This document shows positions 34,913 to 56,900 of a DNA stretch of 64,000 bases, in pieces. Below the pieces are notes generated by a model. The model had not been told where the DNA came from, did not search any database, and was given only the letters and a program-made list of their open reading frames with translations. The stretch's first letter is position 1; each line of letters opens with the position of its first letter. The translations under genes were made by a program, and so were the position numbers. Origin of the DNA: Telmatactis stephensoni (lineage: Eukaryota > Cnidaria > Anthozoa > Actiniaria > Isophelliidae); NCBI GenBank assembly GCA_029948255.1, contig JALIZF010001460.1:62001-126000 (forward strand), given 5' to 3'.

Positions 34913-35145
34913 ATATTTAAAGACCTTGGGGTATTAGGAAAGACTGTAGACTGACTATAAGCTTTCAAGTACCTTGGGGTTAGGTTTAGGTTGAGTATCA
35001 GGGAAGACTTTGTAGAAATAAGCTTTCATGTACCTAGTACTATGGAAGATTTCTTAAATGAGACTTTCAGTACAAAGCCCTCTCTGACACTCAACCTAAA
35101 ACCAACCCCAAGGTATTTTGAAAATGCTCATTAAGTTTACAGTTT

Positions 35146-38100
35146 TCATGTTATGACTTCGCACAGGTATAATCTACCTGTAACTGTTATGTTAGCCTTA
35201 AGGCCCAACTCAGTAAGTTGACAATTTGTATGCCTTAAGGCTTCGCACAGGAATGATAAACCGGTTTCATATGATACTTCCTTGCCATATAGGCCTAACA
35301 TAGTAAGTTGACAGTCCTCGTGTTTGAGTGTTTCACACAAGTCCTTTATACCGTGCCCTGTTGTCTCCAGTTCTAACCAAGTAAGTCGACAGTTACTTGT
35401 GTTTGAGTGTTTGAAACAAGTCTAATTACACCTTGCCCTGTTGTATTCGCAGTAAGTTGACAGTTTTTGTTTGTGAGTGCTTTACACAGGTCTGCTACAC
35501 CTTGATCTGTTATCTTATTACCTCCAAGGAACAAGTATGTAAGTCGGCAAGGTTTTTCCCAGTCAATTCTTCCAAGTAAAGCTTTGATACCATAATCTGA
35601 TATGTTACATGACCTCAATTCTAAAATTTTGGGACATCTTTCTTTGAGAAGCAGGGCCAGCTGTGCACATCCACCGTCACCAAGTGAATGATTATTATCC
35701 AAGACCAATTTCTCTAGTGGATGATTCAAGTGTTGCAAATAGTATACAATGCAGGTGCAATCAAGAGGCGTGATATCACATCCAAGAATAGTTAAATGTT
35801 GTCTTTTAAATTTAGAAGCAACTTGTCTCATAACTTCTTTATCGTGGAGTTCATACAAGTTTCTCAACATCAGCAAAACCAACCTGTTCCCGTCAGTTGT
35901 GTAATATGTTAAGCAGTCATCAAGGGCCGCAATAAAGTATTCTGTGACTCTACCGACATCCTTGCGACCATGACCATGGAGTAATCCCGCTATGAAGTGA
36001 ATAACAAGGTGCCAGTCTGTAGAAGTATCGTTGATCTTTTTCTTAATGAAATTTACTATTTGCTCAGAATTCATCGCTCTAACAATGTGTCTTGCAGCAA
36101 GAAATTCTTGTAGTGTGAGATGAAGAAAGCAATATTGAGTTGCTCGTGCGCTTGCAAAAAGTGGAGCTTCTTTGCTGGGCATGCTGTTTAGTAAACCACA
36201 TTTTTCAACTCTTTTGCCAACTTCTTTCTTTTCAAATATCAATCGCTTTTCATGTATTCCTTGCTCTGCTAGATATCCTAGCTTTGATAAGTCATTTTCC
36301 ACAGATTCAGCAAAGATCTGTCCGTCCTCAAGAAAGTCTCTTTCTTGATAATGTGGATGATGTCGAAACAGAAACATTCTTAGCGCTCCTTTGTAGACAT
36401 CTGTGAGAGTAGTTGGCAAGGTCATTGATTGGGCCAAATTAACTTGCAATTTGATGTTATACTTTAACAAAGAACAAACAATGTTACAAGTGGCTGGGAT
36501 ATAACACAAATACAACAAATTTATGTTAGATTCTATATGACACCATATCGTGTGTGCTGCGTCAGGATAATCTGTGCAGACTTTGCTGACATATGACTCA
36601 ATCTTCTCAGGTGTAAATCCTAAGATTTCTACAACTCTATCAAACTCTACTCCTTTAAGACATTTGACATTGTCCGCAGCATGGGGTCTTGAAGTTGTCA
36701 CAATTGTCGTCCCAGAAAGTAGTTTGTTTCGTAATAATTTCACATAGAGTGCAGACACCGGAATTTTATCAGTTACATCATTGAATCCACTGACTTCTGA
36801 TTCATCCCTTGATAAGTTTTCAATGTGTTTATACTCATCCAAGCCATCAAATATTATAAGAACCTCCTCAGGCTTATCGACAATAGACTGAAAAACACTA
36901 TCGTCTATACTTCCTACCGAGTGTTCTGCTCTACTGAGAAACTCCTTGAGCGACATTTGAGACATTGCTTCAGAATTCAAATACCTGAATCGAAATAGGA
37001 ACAGATGATTGAATGTTTTTGTCGTGTTTTGAAACAGCTTTCCTTGGCTCCATTCACGTACAATTTTAGTGCATAGCAATGACTTTCCAATACCTGGACG
37101 ACCAATGACAAGAATGTTATTGTATGACTCTTGAGCAGAGAGAAACAGCTCTTCTCGACTGCTAATTATACTCGACGTTTCTGGTGGCTTAAGGTATGCG
37201 CGCAATAGCTCGTGTCTGTTTTCTTTAGGGTCGAGTTCATGTGTGATTCGTCCAGTACATATAATAAGTTCGATGTATATGTTGTCTACCGACAGTTGTT
37301 CACTGTCTTCTGAGTGCGAAGCAGACGGTAGCAATTCCACGGTTTCCGTGTTCTCAAGCATTTGTCTTTGGCGACGTGCTCTATAATGGTCAATCTTTTT
37401 ATCGGTCATTTTGTTGAAAAAATATAGTTTGCAAAATTGGGAGTCAAACGTGAAGGTTTTGTCTTGACAGGCTCTAGCAATCAGGTAGAATATTTCGAGG
37501 AACACCAGACATGCAAAAAATATATTCAAAATCCATGCAGCTTTTGCAATAACATCTTTATCTCTAGCGGCGCCATTTTGGCAGTCGATCAGCATAGATG
37601 AATTGGATGAGTGGTGCGTTGTATTTGAATTTACAGTAATTGTACTGTGTTTGGAGCTGAAAATCCACTGACAATAAAATTGTGATGGATAATCTAGAAG
37701 GAGCCATTTTTGGAAGATTGCAAATAAACTTCCAAACACAAATCGAACCAGCAAATGGATCAAATAGGAACAGTACACGCGATGAGTTCTTATTACTGGT
37801 GTAGGTTGTGGGTTTTCAGGGTCAGGCGTAAGATCTTGTTCGATTTGGTCCACTTGAGTTTTGATACAGAAGTAATAAGTGATACGAACAGCAACAGGAA
37901 ACGAGAATGTCGCAATAATAAACCAATTTAATGGTACAGGTGAGTTATACTTTTCATCATATTGGTCAAGACACCTTGTTTTCAGGAAGTCTTTGTCAAC
38001 TTTGCCATGGCTTTCGCAGCGAAATTTCCTTTGCTCGGAATTTCTTAAATCTGACGTAAGTCCAATAATGATTGCTCCAGCGAGCTCACATATTATAGCA

Positions 38101-38162
38101 ACAACATAACCGTATACACTGAACCGTTTAGGTATTATCAGCTCCTTTAAACACGTTTCCAT
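35146..38162 (-). pseudogene. NLR copy 3: intact TM and NACHT, frameshifted LRRs (929 aa open part)
   Basis: The start is the same as copy 2 (METCLKELIIPKRF, from 38162). The four-TM module is complete with the same loop cysteines. NACHT has Walker A GRPGIGKS and Walker B VLIIFDGLDE, and the first LRRs are present. The frame then leaves the LRR pattern after KNCQLTANTTGQGV and stops at 35373. The LRR sequence resumes in another frame (35146-35340, LCEALRHTNCQLTELGLKAN) and is broken again by a 2-nt deletion after CEV. At least two single-base insertions near 35395-35440 cause the first break. This is either a decaying gene or a functional receptor with a shortened LRR. Homology to the other units stops at about 38209, so this copy has no FReD partner. 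Confidence 0.85.
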
Positions 38163-40409
38163 TACACTCGTGATCTAGCGAGCATGTTGTGGAGGCACAG
38201 GCAGGAGCAGACAGTAAAGCCTTACTCTACGAAGCTGCTTTCTCATTGGTCGAACATTTTGTTTCCGGTAGACATTGAAGACCATTGAAGACTGTTGAAG
38301 ACAAGGTCACTCAGCCTTGCGCCTTCTTGGCCTTCACAACTAACTAGAGATTGATTCCGTTTTTTTATCTATTCATTATCAAAGCAAGTCGCTCTGAGCA
38401 TTATTCTAGGTGAGTATTAAAAACCCTTGAGAATGAAGTGGAAGATAAGCTCGATCCGAAATATCTAACTTTTTGTTGATTTCCCTGTTCCGCACTAGTC
38501 TGGTCGTTTCAACGGCATCGTTTCAACAGTTCTGCAGAGTTCTGCTGTATAAATCTACTTCAAAGAAGGTAAGCAATCAAATTTTTTAACTTAAATAACA
38601 TTAGGGACATTAGTAGTGTAATGAAATCGATGATATACTGAAAATTGCCATAATTTTCGATTAAGGCCGGCTCAAAACGATGACGCGCCATTTTTCGCAC
38701 TTCTAGCAGCGAAGCTCACATCGTATTTGTTGGCACTCGTTTGACCGAATCTAATGATAAGCTCAATGAAAATACCTTGTATGAATTGTGATGTATCTCT
38801 GTGACACAATTTTTTACGTCAAATCTCTATAGATATCTCTGAGATTTGACTTCTGTTTAAAGCCATGTAGTTCGCAAACTCTCTTGGCGATATGGCTGCA
38901 AAAGTGTCTAACGCGTTTTGTCTGTGTCTTCACCCCACAATTTTCGTCGAATAATTTTTGCTTGCAACAGAATAAAGAATTAGTCCGTTTAGTTTATATT
39001 TTAAGAAAAAGCTGGATAAATCCTATTCCTATCGAGAGTTTGGACCGGAAATACGTCACTCACGAAAATCTAGCTAATGTGAGACTAAGACTAAACTTCA
39101 GATACGCATATTGGAGCCACAGGAAAATTAAACTTCACAATATTTAGCCATTTTCAATCTTTAAAGAAATTTGAAAGATGGAAATAGCAAATAAATGCAT
39201 TAAAGTGCTACTTTGATCAAAATTATTGGTGAAATATAATTTAGCAGAAACTTGGTGAAATAAATCTTCAAGGGTCTAATTGATCACAAGTTAACTTTTT
39301 AGGTGTCAGTGACGTCATTACCCTCAACTCCATATATTTCTTGGTATTTTATAATAAAAACATCTAAGTGTAATTTTTTTTCAATTGAAAATTTCTGACC
39401 ATGTCGTTAATCCTGGACACAATAACAGTCTGCAACTTCTAAGCAAATTATTAGAGCAGAAATTATGCATGAGTCGAGTAGATGATGTCACTGACACCTA
39501 AGAAGAATGCTAAAAATCTAATACTTCTCTTTTGAATACCAATAAGATATTTTAACTGGTGATCAATAGACCTTAGAAGTTTTATAATTTGCTCGAAGTT
39601 TCTGCAGCTAAATACACTTTCACCATTTTTTGATCAAAGTAGCACTTAAACATGCAATTTCAAGTCATGACATTAAAAAGTAACATATAGCTTTCATTGC
39701 AAACGCATAGAACATTCTTTTTAAATATGTATATATATATAAGTAGTTTTTGTAAACGCATCGAGATTTTTAGATGCGTACCAAGCAAATACATTATTAT
39801 TATTATTATTATTATTATTATAACTGTGACCAATGAATTCTCCAAACTCCTGGACTAAAAAACATATCATTAAATTTGGATTACATGTTTTATTGCTGTA
39901 ATGTAAAAAAAAAGTAATATGTATAGTATAAAGAACAAGAGAGGGTGTTTTATCGGATAGAAATATATACCGAAAACACGATCTTGAATTCTTTATATGG
40001 CTTAAAAAACACGTATTTGAGTTGTTCTATAAAAGAAAATCCAAAATATATTCATTTATATTAGTAGAGAAAATCGAGGTCAAAGTTGATGTACATGTAC
40101 TAAATTGGAATGAATCTTTATGAGATATAAAGGCACTCCTCATCATCACTCATCATGGTCGCAATTTTCATTGTATTTGCCTTATGAATTATGAATTAGT
40201 TAATTAAATATATATAAATTTGTAGACTGAGATCTTATTCAGATCTATTTTAAATACTGTAAATGAAAGATATAAAATATTTTATTTATAAAATTGACAT
40301 ATAAATACATAAATATTAGATGATTAATAAAATTGACAAATTGTATACCAGTTAAATAATCTAGATTTCTATATTTTTTTATAGTCTTCCAACCAGAAAT
40401 TTACAAAAG
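38163..40409. other. Divergent intergenic region between NLR copy 3 and the KDZ-like gene
   Basis: No supported coding exon. A sequence ending CTTCAAAGAAG|GTAAGC (about 38500-38574) could be a 5' UTR exon of the downstream + strand gene; this is weak. An open frame at 38884-39147 has no domain. A large foldback (39196-39658), an ATT repeat (about 39794-39821) and AT-rich filler make up the rest. Confidence 0.5.
39196..39658. mobile_element. Large imperfect foldback element, about 460 bp
   Basis: TGCATTAAAGTGCTACTTTG (39196) pairs with the inverted end CAAAGTAGCACTTAAACATG (about 39636-39655). The inner part pairs AGGTGTCAGTGACGTCAT (39301-39318) with ATGTCACTGACACCT (about 39486-39500). The pairing therefore runs along nearly the whole element, as in a foldback transposon. 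No open frame. Confidence 0.6.
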
Positions 40410-48832
<8,423 letters not shown>

Positions 48833-50976
48833 TAAGCAGTGACCTTTAGAAAGAGCAATATTATGTTGTACTCAATCATCTCAATCGATTCAGTTGACTG
48901 GGAGTACCAGGGGCTTAGAATCTTTTTTACACAGTCAAATACATGTATGCACATGCTTACTTGTGGTGGTAAATTTGTAGATGTTTATGAATCATTTTCC
49001 ATATATTTTCGTATTGAAAGGTCATAAATTCGGACCTGCTAAAATGACCATGCTATGCCACTGAGTACATGACTTGACTGCAGGTGCTATTTTTTTATAG
49101 GAGCACAGAAAGTTACCAGTATTTATTTAGTTTCAACATTTTTTTGAGAAAATCAACATGCAATGATTGATAAAAATTATTGCCTATATTATCTGGATAA
49201 TATCCCTGATCAGAGACATCATCTTTACAATCATCATCATTACAATTTATAATTTATAAATAAATAATCGTCTTTACAAATCATTCAGTTTCTAGATAAA
49301 GAAATTGACCAAACTGTAACATAATAGAAACTGCTAAGACTTACATCTATAATCATTTCTTTCCATGCCAATAAATGTAAACGCGATGAACAATAAAAAA
49401 TCCTGTTTTATAATTAAAAAAAATCAACTATCAAGAATCTCAATGTGCTGTACACATTTGATTATAAATAAATAATAAAAAAGAAATAAATAATTATAGC
49501 AAAAGTTGCATGACATGGCTCGACCCAGTTTATTTTTCTAATAAATGATAATAAATCAATTCATTCCAATTGAAATAAGAAATATACCACAACTTCAGTC
49601 CAAACCTAAATGAAAATGAATCTGAAATTAGCTTTTTTGCCACAACACACTTTCCAAAACAATAAATAAATTGGGTTGAGCCATTTTAAGGAAATTTCAC
49701 TGTAAGAGTGGTGTTCACTAACTCATGAAACATTGCTGTAGAATGGTGTTCTTACCCATGAAACAAAGTGTAATAATTAGAATGTGAAAGACTGCCAGTG
49801 AAAGTGTTAAAATGTATTTTTTATAAGTGTTCATGGGTTAATGAAAACCAATCTCAGCGTAATTACCTGTGAAAAAGAAGTATTTTTGTCTGAACAACAA
49901 CAAATTGTTTTGACCAGTTGTTACACTTTAACAAAAATTTAACAAGCTTTTTTATCATATGCTGATACATGGTTATGTGTATGATAAGTGAGATATGCAA
50001 ACGTCTCGAGTTCCTGGCAGGAACAAAACATGGGTGTGCCAGACTAGCCATGCAATGAAAATATAATTTATAGACAAAACTTATGTTTGGGTGTCTGTGA
50101 ACATGGCACATAACCACATACTGTCCATGCATGCCTTCCAATTTGATACCAGTGTATTCCCTATAGAGCAAAACAGTTTTATTATTAATTATCAATCGTT
50201 TTCTACATAGTTGAATATTCATTGCTGCGAGCGAAGGTAGTAGCCTATTCGGAACACAGTGTCAGTTCAAGGATGTCACTAGACAAACACGCAATACATA
50301 CGATCAGCAGTACAAATCCATGATGATGTTTAGAGTCGCAATACACCATGCATTCTATAAACCCAATGGTGACCAGAGCCACAGGCAAGCCATTTTAGCA
50401 CCATAGAGGTCGGATGTGAATCTTTTAACTGACTTAATTATCAAACCCAACATTCTAATTTATTATTCTAGAATTTTTTATCTACACACTAAAAATCACA
50501 CTAAAACACGCAAAATAATTTTATGCTCAGACAATTATTTCAATCTAAAAATGGTGCAGAATACACTTTATCACATCCCACATTCAATAGAGATAATGAA
50601 AGTGTGACTAAAATGGCAAAAGGGGATTTCAGAAGTTCTGGTGGTACTGAGCAAGGTCGATGATCTGACACTTATTGAGACCTAAGTGCAATAGCCTCTA
50701 TATCACTGACATAGAGAAATGATGAATAAAACATCAGTTCTTTATCATTGATAAAGTCCTAATTGTTTATTCATTAGGTCTTTATCAGATCTGATGAACT
50801 CATGGTTTATTCATTGGTGTCTATATCGGGCTATAAAGTGCTTATACGTGACCCGATTGCAGTCTGAACTAAGATGGCTTGATTGCTAATGAGTTTGATA
50901 TATGTAAGTTACTGATGATAGATAAACGAAACTTACCAATGACCAGTGCCACCTTTCACAAGAGCGACAGTTCTCG
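48833..50976. other. Convergent 3' regions, no gene seen
   Basis: Lies between the stop codons of two convergent genes. It is AT-rich with several AATAAA/TTTATT hexamers (for example near 49260 and 50767) that could serve either gene. An open frame on the - strand (49863-50222) has no recognisable domain. There are local hairpins around TTTATTCATT words at 50700-50820. Confidence 0.5.
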
Positions 50977-53900
50977 TTAGCGTTTTTTTTGTCTTCCACC
51001 CCTTTTCTTTCCTTTCTTTGGAGCTTTGCATGTTTTATTGACTTTGCTTTGTTTTGCTGGTGGACCTAGTTTTAATAAACAAAAACCTATCAGTAAATAT
51101 ATGAATAAATAAATAAACTTTATTCAAACAGGTGAATTTGAATATGAATTAAATTTATAAAGAACAAAATCATCTACGGGTAGGCCCTAAAAAAATAAAC
51201 TACATATGGATAAATAAATAAAAGAATGTAAAAACCAATACTAGAAAAGAGTATAAAATAAAATTATCAGACAGTGCAAATTTTTACAACTTTGCAATAC
51301 AAAAACCCTCTCAGCTAAGACTTTTAGCTTAGATTTTTTTCAAAAAAAAAATTTAATGAACTTATTAAAAAATGCTGTTTCTAGCCTTAGCATTATCAAA
51401 TAAAATGTTTTTTTATTGTATTTTGTGGTGTTTTATTTTTAATTAACAGAAGTTTAATTAGTAATTTAGAAAATCTTGTCATTTTTTCAGGCTGAAATCG
51501 TTTTGTGATCGTGCTGTCATATTCCATTACCTTCATCACACTAAGAAAATTGCACCTCTCCAACAGTCACAGCGTGCATACTATCTCAAGTAATAATTTT
51601 ATTAAAACTTTTATGCATGTTGATATGACAACACTCATTCATTGACTGTTACCAATTACAAATAAATTTAATTACCTTTTGCCTTACTGACACCTACAGT
51701 TCCTTCTGCATAAGGTTGATTGAAAAGCTGACGTTTTGATCTCTGGCTCTTTCTAGTTTCTAAATTAAAGCATCAACACATCAATATCTGATAAGTTATT
51801 GTTAATTCATCATGCATAGAATATTTGTCACAATTATATTGCATGGTCTGCTCTAAATTCTGTCATCATTTATCTTTTTTTTTTAATATTGCACTAATTA
51901 GCTAGAGTGCAATGACAGTGTAGTTCTAGAAGATATCCAATGCATACTCCACCATGGAGGGAATAGGAAATTCTGGAGGAGAGGGGGCCAATGAGAAAAC
52001 AAAATTACAGAGTTTGTATGGAAGAAAAATGTAAGTTCCAGAAGATAGGGGGGTTTATTTACAAATTCCCTCCATGGTGGGAGTATGAATATTTTCTGGA
52101 ACTGCACAATATTGACATAAAAGATAGTTAACCTGTCAAATTAGACATATATACTGCATTTACTTTTTCATGTCCACACATTCCTTACCTGGCACAGGTG
52201 TTTCATCGCTGGTAGCTGCACAGACAGTTCTTTCACTAGTATCAGCTTAAGTTCATATAAAATGAGAGAGACTTTTTTTATTTCAATGTCAATAAAATCA
52301 ACTGAAATGGAATCCCAGAACTATTGGGGATTGGTAAGGGGCACAGGCAACTCATTTTCATTTCAACAACTATCTCCATTCTGTAACTCAACACATGCGG
52401 TCTTATTTTTTCTTTTTATCAATTACAATATAATTTGTTGTTGTTGTTACCTTTGAATATGCAATATAGAAAAAATTGAGAGGGGCAATTATGCCCTATT
52501 GCTAAACTACTGATTTTGATGCCTTAATTAATAATATGGATAATCGTTTTGCACAATGCACATTCATTAATAATTATAAATAAGCAACTTATTGCTAACA
52601 GTGTTTCAACTTACAAGTGCATAAATCATTTCCTTTCTTCAGTTTTGGTGCAGACTCAACACCCTGAGAACAAAACAATAGATTGTTTAAATTGATAACA
52701 CAATTAATGTACAATGGATCTGCATGCACACAGTTATGCTGACACAACTCACAACGTTAGGTTTTGATAAAATAATATAATGGTAGTTAGATAATATTTA
52801 GTAGATTTAGTAGATATTTCTTAGATTTTGTCATAAGTCAGAATTTAGCACTTATAGTCTATTGTGTGCCTGCATGCTGCATTTATTGCACATTCCAAAA
52901 AAGGATGTAACAAAAAGATAGTACTCAATTCTGTCATTTGCTTGTTTCAGTATATAGCCACTCACCATTATAAGCTTACAAATTTGTGACATACGTCATC
53001 TAACCCATGGATAAGATCTCAATCATAGCTAAAAGTTCCCTGTGCTATCTGCCATAGTATAAGAACCTTAATGTATACTCACATGTTTGAATGCCATTCT
53101 TTTCCTTGGTGTATAATTCAGCACTTGTTGTTTTGTATTTGGTGATAGTTCCTAGTAATTAGCAGACTTGGTAAATAATTTGTTAATTGTCCACAATAAA
53201 CTATTACATTATCCTTTGACAGCAAAGGGTTTACATGTACTTAATATATAATCTTCAATGAAAGCATAAGAATTAAATACAATTACCATGTGAATACTAT
53301 AATTATATAGCCGAAATGGACAAATTCTGAATTTTACCAATAAATAAATCATTACATGGCCTAATATCCAATAAAGGAAAAGAGTGTGAAAATGCCATTC
53401 CTTGTAACTTACATCTAAAAGGCTTTCGAAAGCTGTGGTGGCTGATCCTTTGGATTGGTTAACATGACCAAACTCTGTCGATCAAACAAATCACATTATA
53501 GGGTGCCATCATAACATGATTTATCATTATTATTACTATATTTGGTAATTAAGAACTTATCCTGGTCGAAACTTATGCTTCGTACCCTGGTCGAAACATC
53601 TGGATTTAACCATGCCTGATTCCAAATTTTTCAAAAAAATTGGTAAAATTTAATCATCCACATACAGTATAAGTACCGAGTATGTTTACAGAGGTGCCCA
53701 GTTCAAAGTAACTTACAGACCTCCATAGTTTACAAAATGAAAAAAAAAAACACTAAAAATGCTTTCTTACATGCATGCCCGACATGCAATATTAGCTGTA
53801 GTTATAACCGAGTGGATAATCATTGTCACATTCACAGGTTAGATACAAGTTTTTTTATGAAAGTTAAATCCCAAAATGTACAATGACATTATCAAATTAC

Positions 53901-56900
53901 CAATTAAGCATCGTAATGTATGCCAGCTACCTTTAAATTTATTTTTTGCATACTTAGCAAGTGTTTCTTTAAAACTTGCTATCATGTTGTCAAGTTCTTC
54001 AACATTTGTTGCATTCTCTGGATGATCCTCAAAGGCCAAAGGCGCATACTCCTCGGGCATCACCCCTGATTTTTCAGTAGCTATTTTAATTGAGACAAAA
54101 CAGAGCAATAAATAAAAATGTACAAATTGTAACTGAAACCTTGATTATGGTTAAATATTGCATCAATAAAGACATTAACCTAAACCTAGAAGCCCCATTG
54201 AAGAGGGTTTTCAATGGAACTCCAATAAGGTGGCCATGAATGATTCTAAAAGTGCAGTAGCTAGGGAGAATTAGCAAGTATCTGGCAAGTTATTTTGAAT
54301 CTAACCAACAATTAACTTGTAAAAATCTGGATAATTGCACATGACAGCTTCCCACTTAGCTGTACTTAATTGCAAATTGATGGCTTTAATTCCCACATCT
54401 CAACCAAGTAGACACATTGTATAATCAATAAATAGCACAAGCAATCATGTACTTACCATACTTCACCCATTCCATGAACTCCTTACTAAAAAGGCTACTT
54501 TTCAGTTTTACTGCTCGACCTGTAGTAATCTTGTCCTTGTTTCCAGTTCTGTTGCTGATAACGCTTAATGTTGCTGCATCTGCTCCTTCCCTTACAAAGT
54601 TTGTTGTTACTTTCCAATTCGCAGCACCCGCAAGACTTTTCAGTTCCTTCAAGACAAACGTTAAAGATATAGCTACATGTAGTTTATGCAAAAAGCATTT
54701 CTTATATATTGGGTACACAATGGTTTAACAATAGAAGCTTATGACAAATCTCTATTTGGTCGGTACACTAACATGGCCGCTGCTTTTTTGAAATTTACTT
54801 ACTGTCGCTTGGACGTTGTGCATTGCATCAACAGTTGATGCCCTTATTGCAACAGCTGGCTCACCATCAACAAGAGTCCTGGGGTTTAGGAAAGTGAGGA
54901 CCTGTGACACAAATTCAATTAAAAGTGCTGGTTAAAACAAAAAAAATACAATTATTGCAATCAGCCTCATTTTACATTTAAGAGATTTCTGGTATGTTAT
55001 GATAGTTTTATGATGAAACAATAGACCCTTTCGACAAAATGGTGCATCATGGGTAATCAGGGCATTCTGTGAAGTCAGCCATATGACAGAAAAGGTCAAC
55101 ATGTCCTGTCACAAAATATTTTTGTTTTTTTGTGGAAAAAGCATGCTTAGTGAAACTTTTTACATCATACAATCTACGAAAGAATTACTAAAATCTCATC
55201 TCTGAAGACTTTTGGTGACTTTCCAGTAAAATTAGCAAATACTTTCAGTGGAAAAATTCATATCTACATACAATAAAGCTGTGCACTCAAGCGAATTGAG
55301 CGGCGAAGTGAAAACAGGTGAGCAAAACATTCAAAACAGCATGACTTTTCAATGCCATTAAAACTGCTGTGATAACAACTTGTTAGTTTTCATTCTAACT
55401 GCTCTTGTACATGCAATTAGTTTGATTTTTGAGCTTTTTCTTAACTCTTTTTGCTAAGCTACAAAGCAAAAGGTATGCCATTGTGACAACAAAAATTTTA
55501 CCATTTTGTCAAAATTTAACATTAATTGTCCCCAAGTTACAATATCCAATTTTCAAACAAACTCTTTAAAGTGAAACAACACTATTTCATGCAAATCTGC
55601 TGTCTGACCCAGGCCTTAATTACCAAGCTGTTGTTATTTTGCTGCTTGGTTCGCTTGAATGAACATTTCAGGAGTGGACTTGAATTTTTCCAAAAATCTT
55701 CGCTAATTTTACAACAAAAGTCACCAGAAGTCTTCTGTCATCTGCAATAATTCTCAAAATCACTCAAAATTAATCAAATTAATTTCTTACAATAAGCTAC
55801 ATGCACAACATGTATTATGGTTGTATGCATTACCTTGCTAGGTAGTTGGTCACCCTTGATTAGAGTGTACAAGTGTTGCTCGACCCTTTTGATTAAGGGG
55901 AATGAGAATCTTGAATTCTCTTGTGTACTTTCTTGCATATTACAGTCACTAAGATAAGTAACGGATTCATGAAGGTCCGTTTCGTAGCCTACTGTTGTAT
56001 TTATCTGGAATTAAAAGAATACTAACATCAGCATTCATGATCACATGCCCCTTCCCACACAGCTGGTTTTGCAGGATATTAATTACAGGCTACAACTGCC
56101 TGAAAATAGTTTTATTTAAAAGCCGCCATTTTCAAACCTTCAGTGCTAGCTGACAGACATATCTAAATAAGGCATGGATTGAAAATATACTAGTTAACAA
56201 GGCAAGCTATAGGTATCCATCAGTTGTCAGCATATAACATTCTAATTACATTTACCAAGCAATAGGTGAGAAGGGTTTGTGCAACGCCTTTCCACCACCG
56301 TGGGTGCTGGTGTGGAACTGCAGCCTTTATAATGGCTCTCAGTTCATGCAGCTGACTTTCACAGACACTATTCCAAAGTGACAAGTATTTCGTTGTCCAT
56401 GCAATAAGGATTCCCTACGAGATAACAAGGGACAAATTAAGAATTCGAAATTAATTTGTGTATCCTTTTAAGCAATATATGTACCTGATGGATAGCTCGA
56501 TCATTGAGATATGTAAAGATTAAAACTAATACATATTATTGAGCTTATTCTGATCTTCGTTGAGAATTCCAATCAAAACTCAAGGCAAAATTGATTTTAC
56601 AGGAAGTTTGAACTTCAAAATAATTATAAACACATTCATTTTAGTTTACGGCACACCATGTATATGCATGAACGAAATTCAATGGTATTGCATGTAAGGT
56701 ATTGCTTGAAAACTAGTTTCCATTCTTAATTAGAAGACTGAGGATTAATATCCAATCATAGTTTTGATATAAAATCATAAGTTTTTTTGCAGGAAATATG
56801 CATCCTTCTTTCTAGAATGGAATTTCATAATTTAATTTTTAAAGGAAAAATGGAAGTTTTGTGTTCCGCACTTTTCCTCACTATAATTTTAAAAAATTTC

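Larger units (their letters stand above)
32132..35145. repeat. Non-coding: FReD copy 2 3' region and unit 3 flank of NLR copy 3
   Basis: 32243-33045 is about 800 bp with no counterpart in unit 1. 33050-33512 matches 25133-25608, and from 33514 the sequence matches the flanks of units 1 and 2. No supported gene. It contains a MITE (32835-32996), an inverted-repeat element near 34093-34293 also present in unit 1, and a 267-bp tandem duplication (34379-34912). Confidence 0.6.

Noticed and set aside
26651..38162. Regularly spaced LRR-coding repeats as a possible CRISPR array
   Set aside because: The repeats are translated in frame as leucine-rich repeats in a eukaryotic gene.
38884..39147. 87-codon + strand open frame upstream of the KDZ-like gene
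   Set aside because: No known domain, no good splice sites in frame with the gene, and no paralogue to compare.
49863..50222. 119-codon - strand open frame downstream of the unrecognised gene
   Set aside because: No recognisable domain; I could not join it in phase to the gene's last exon, which already has a stop.
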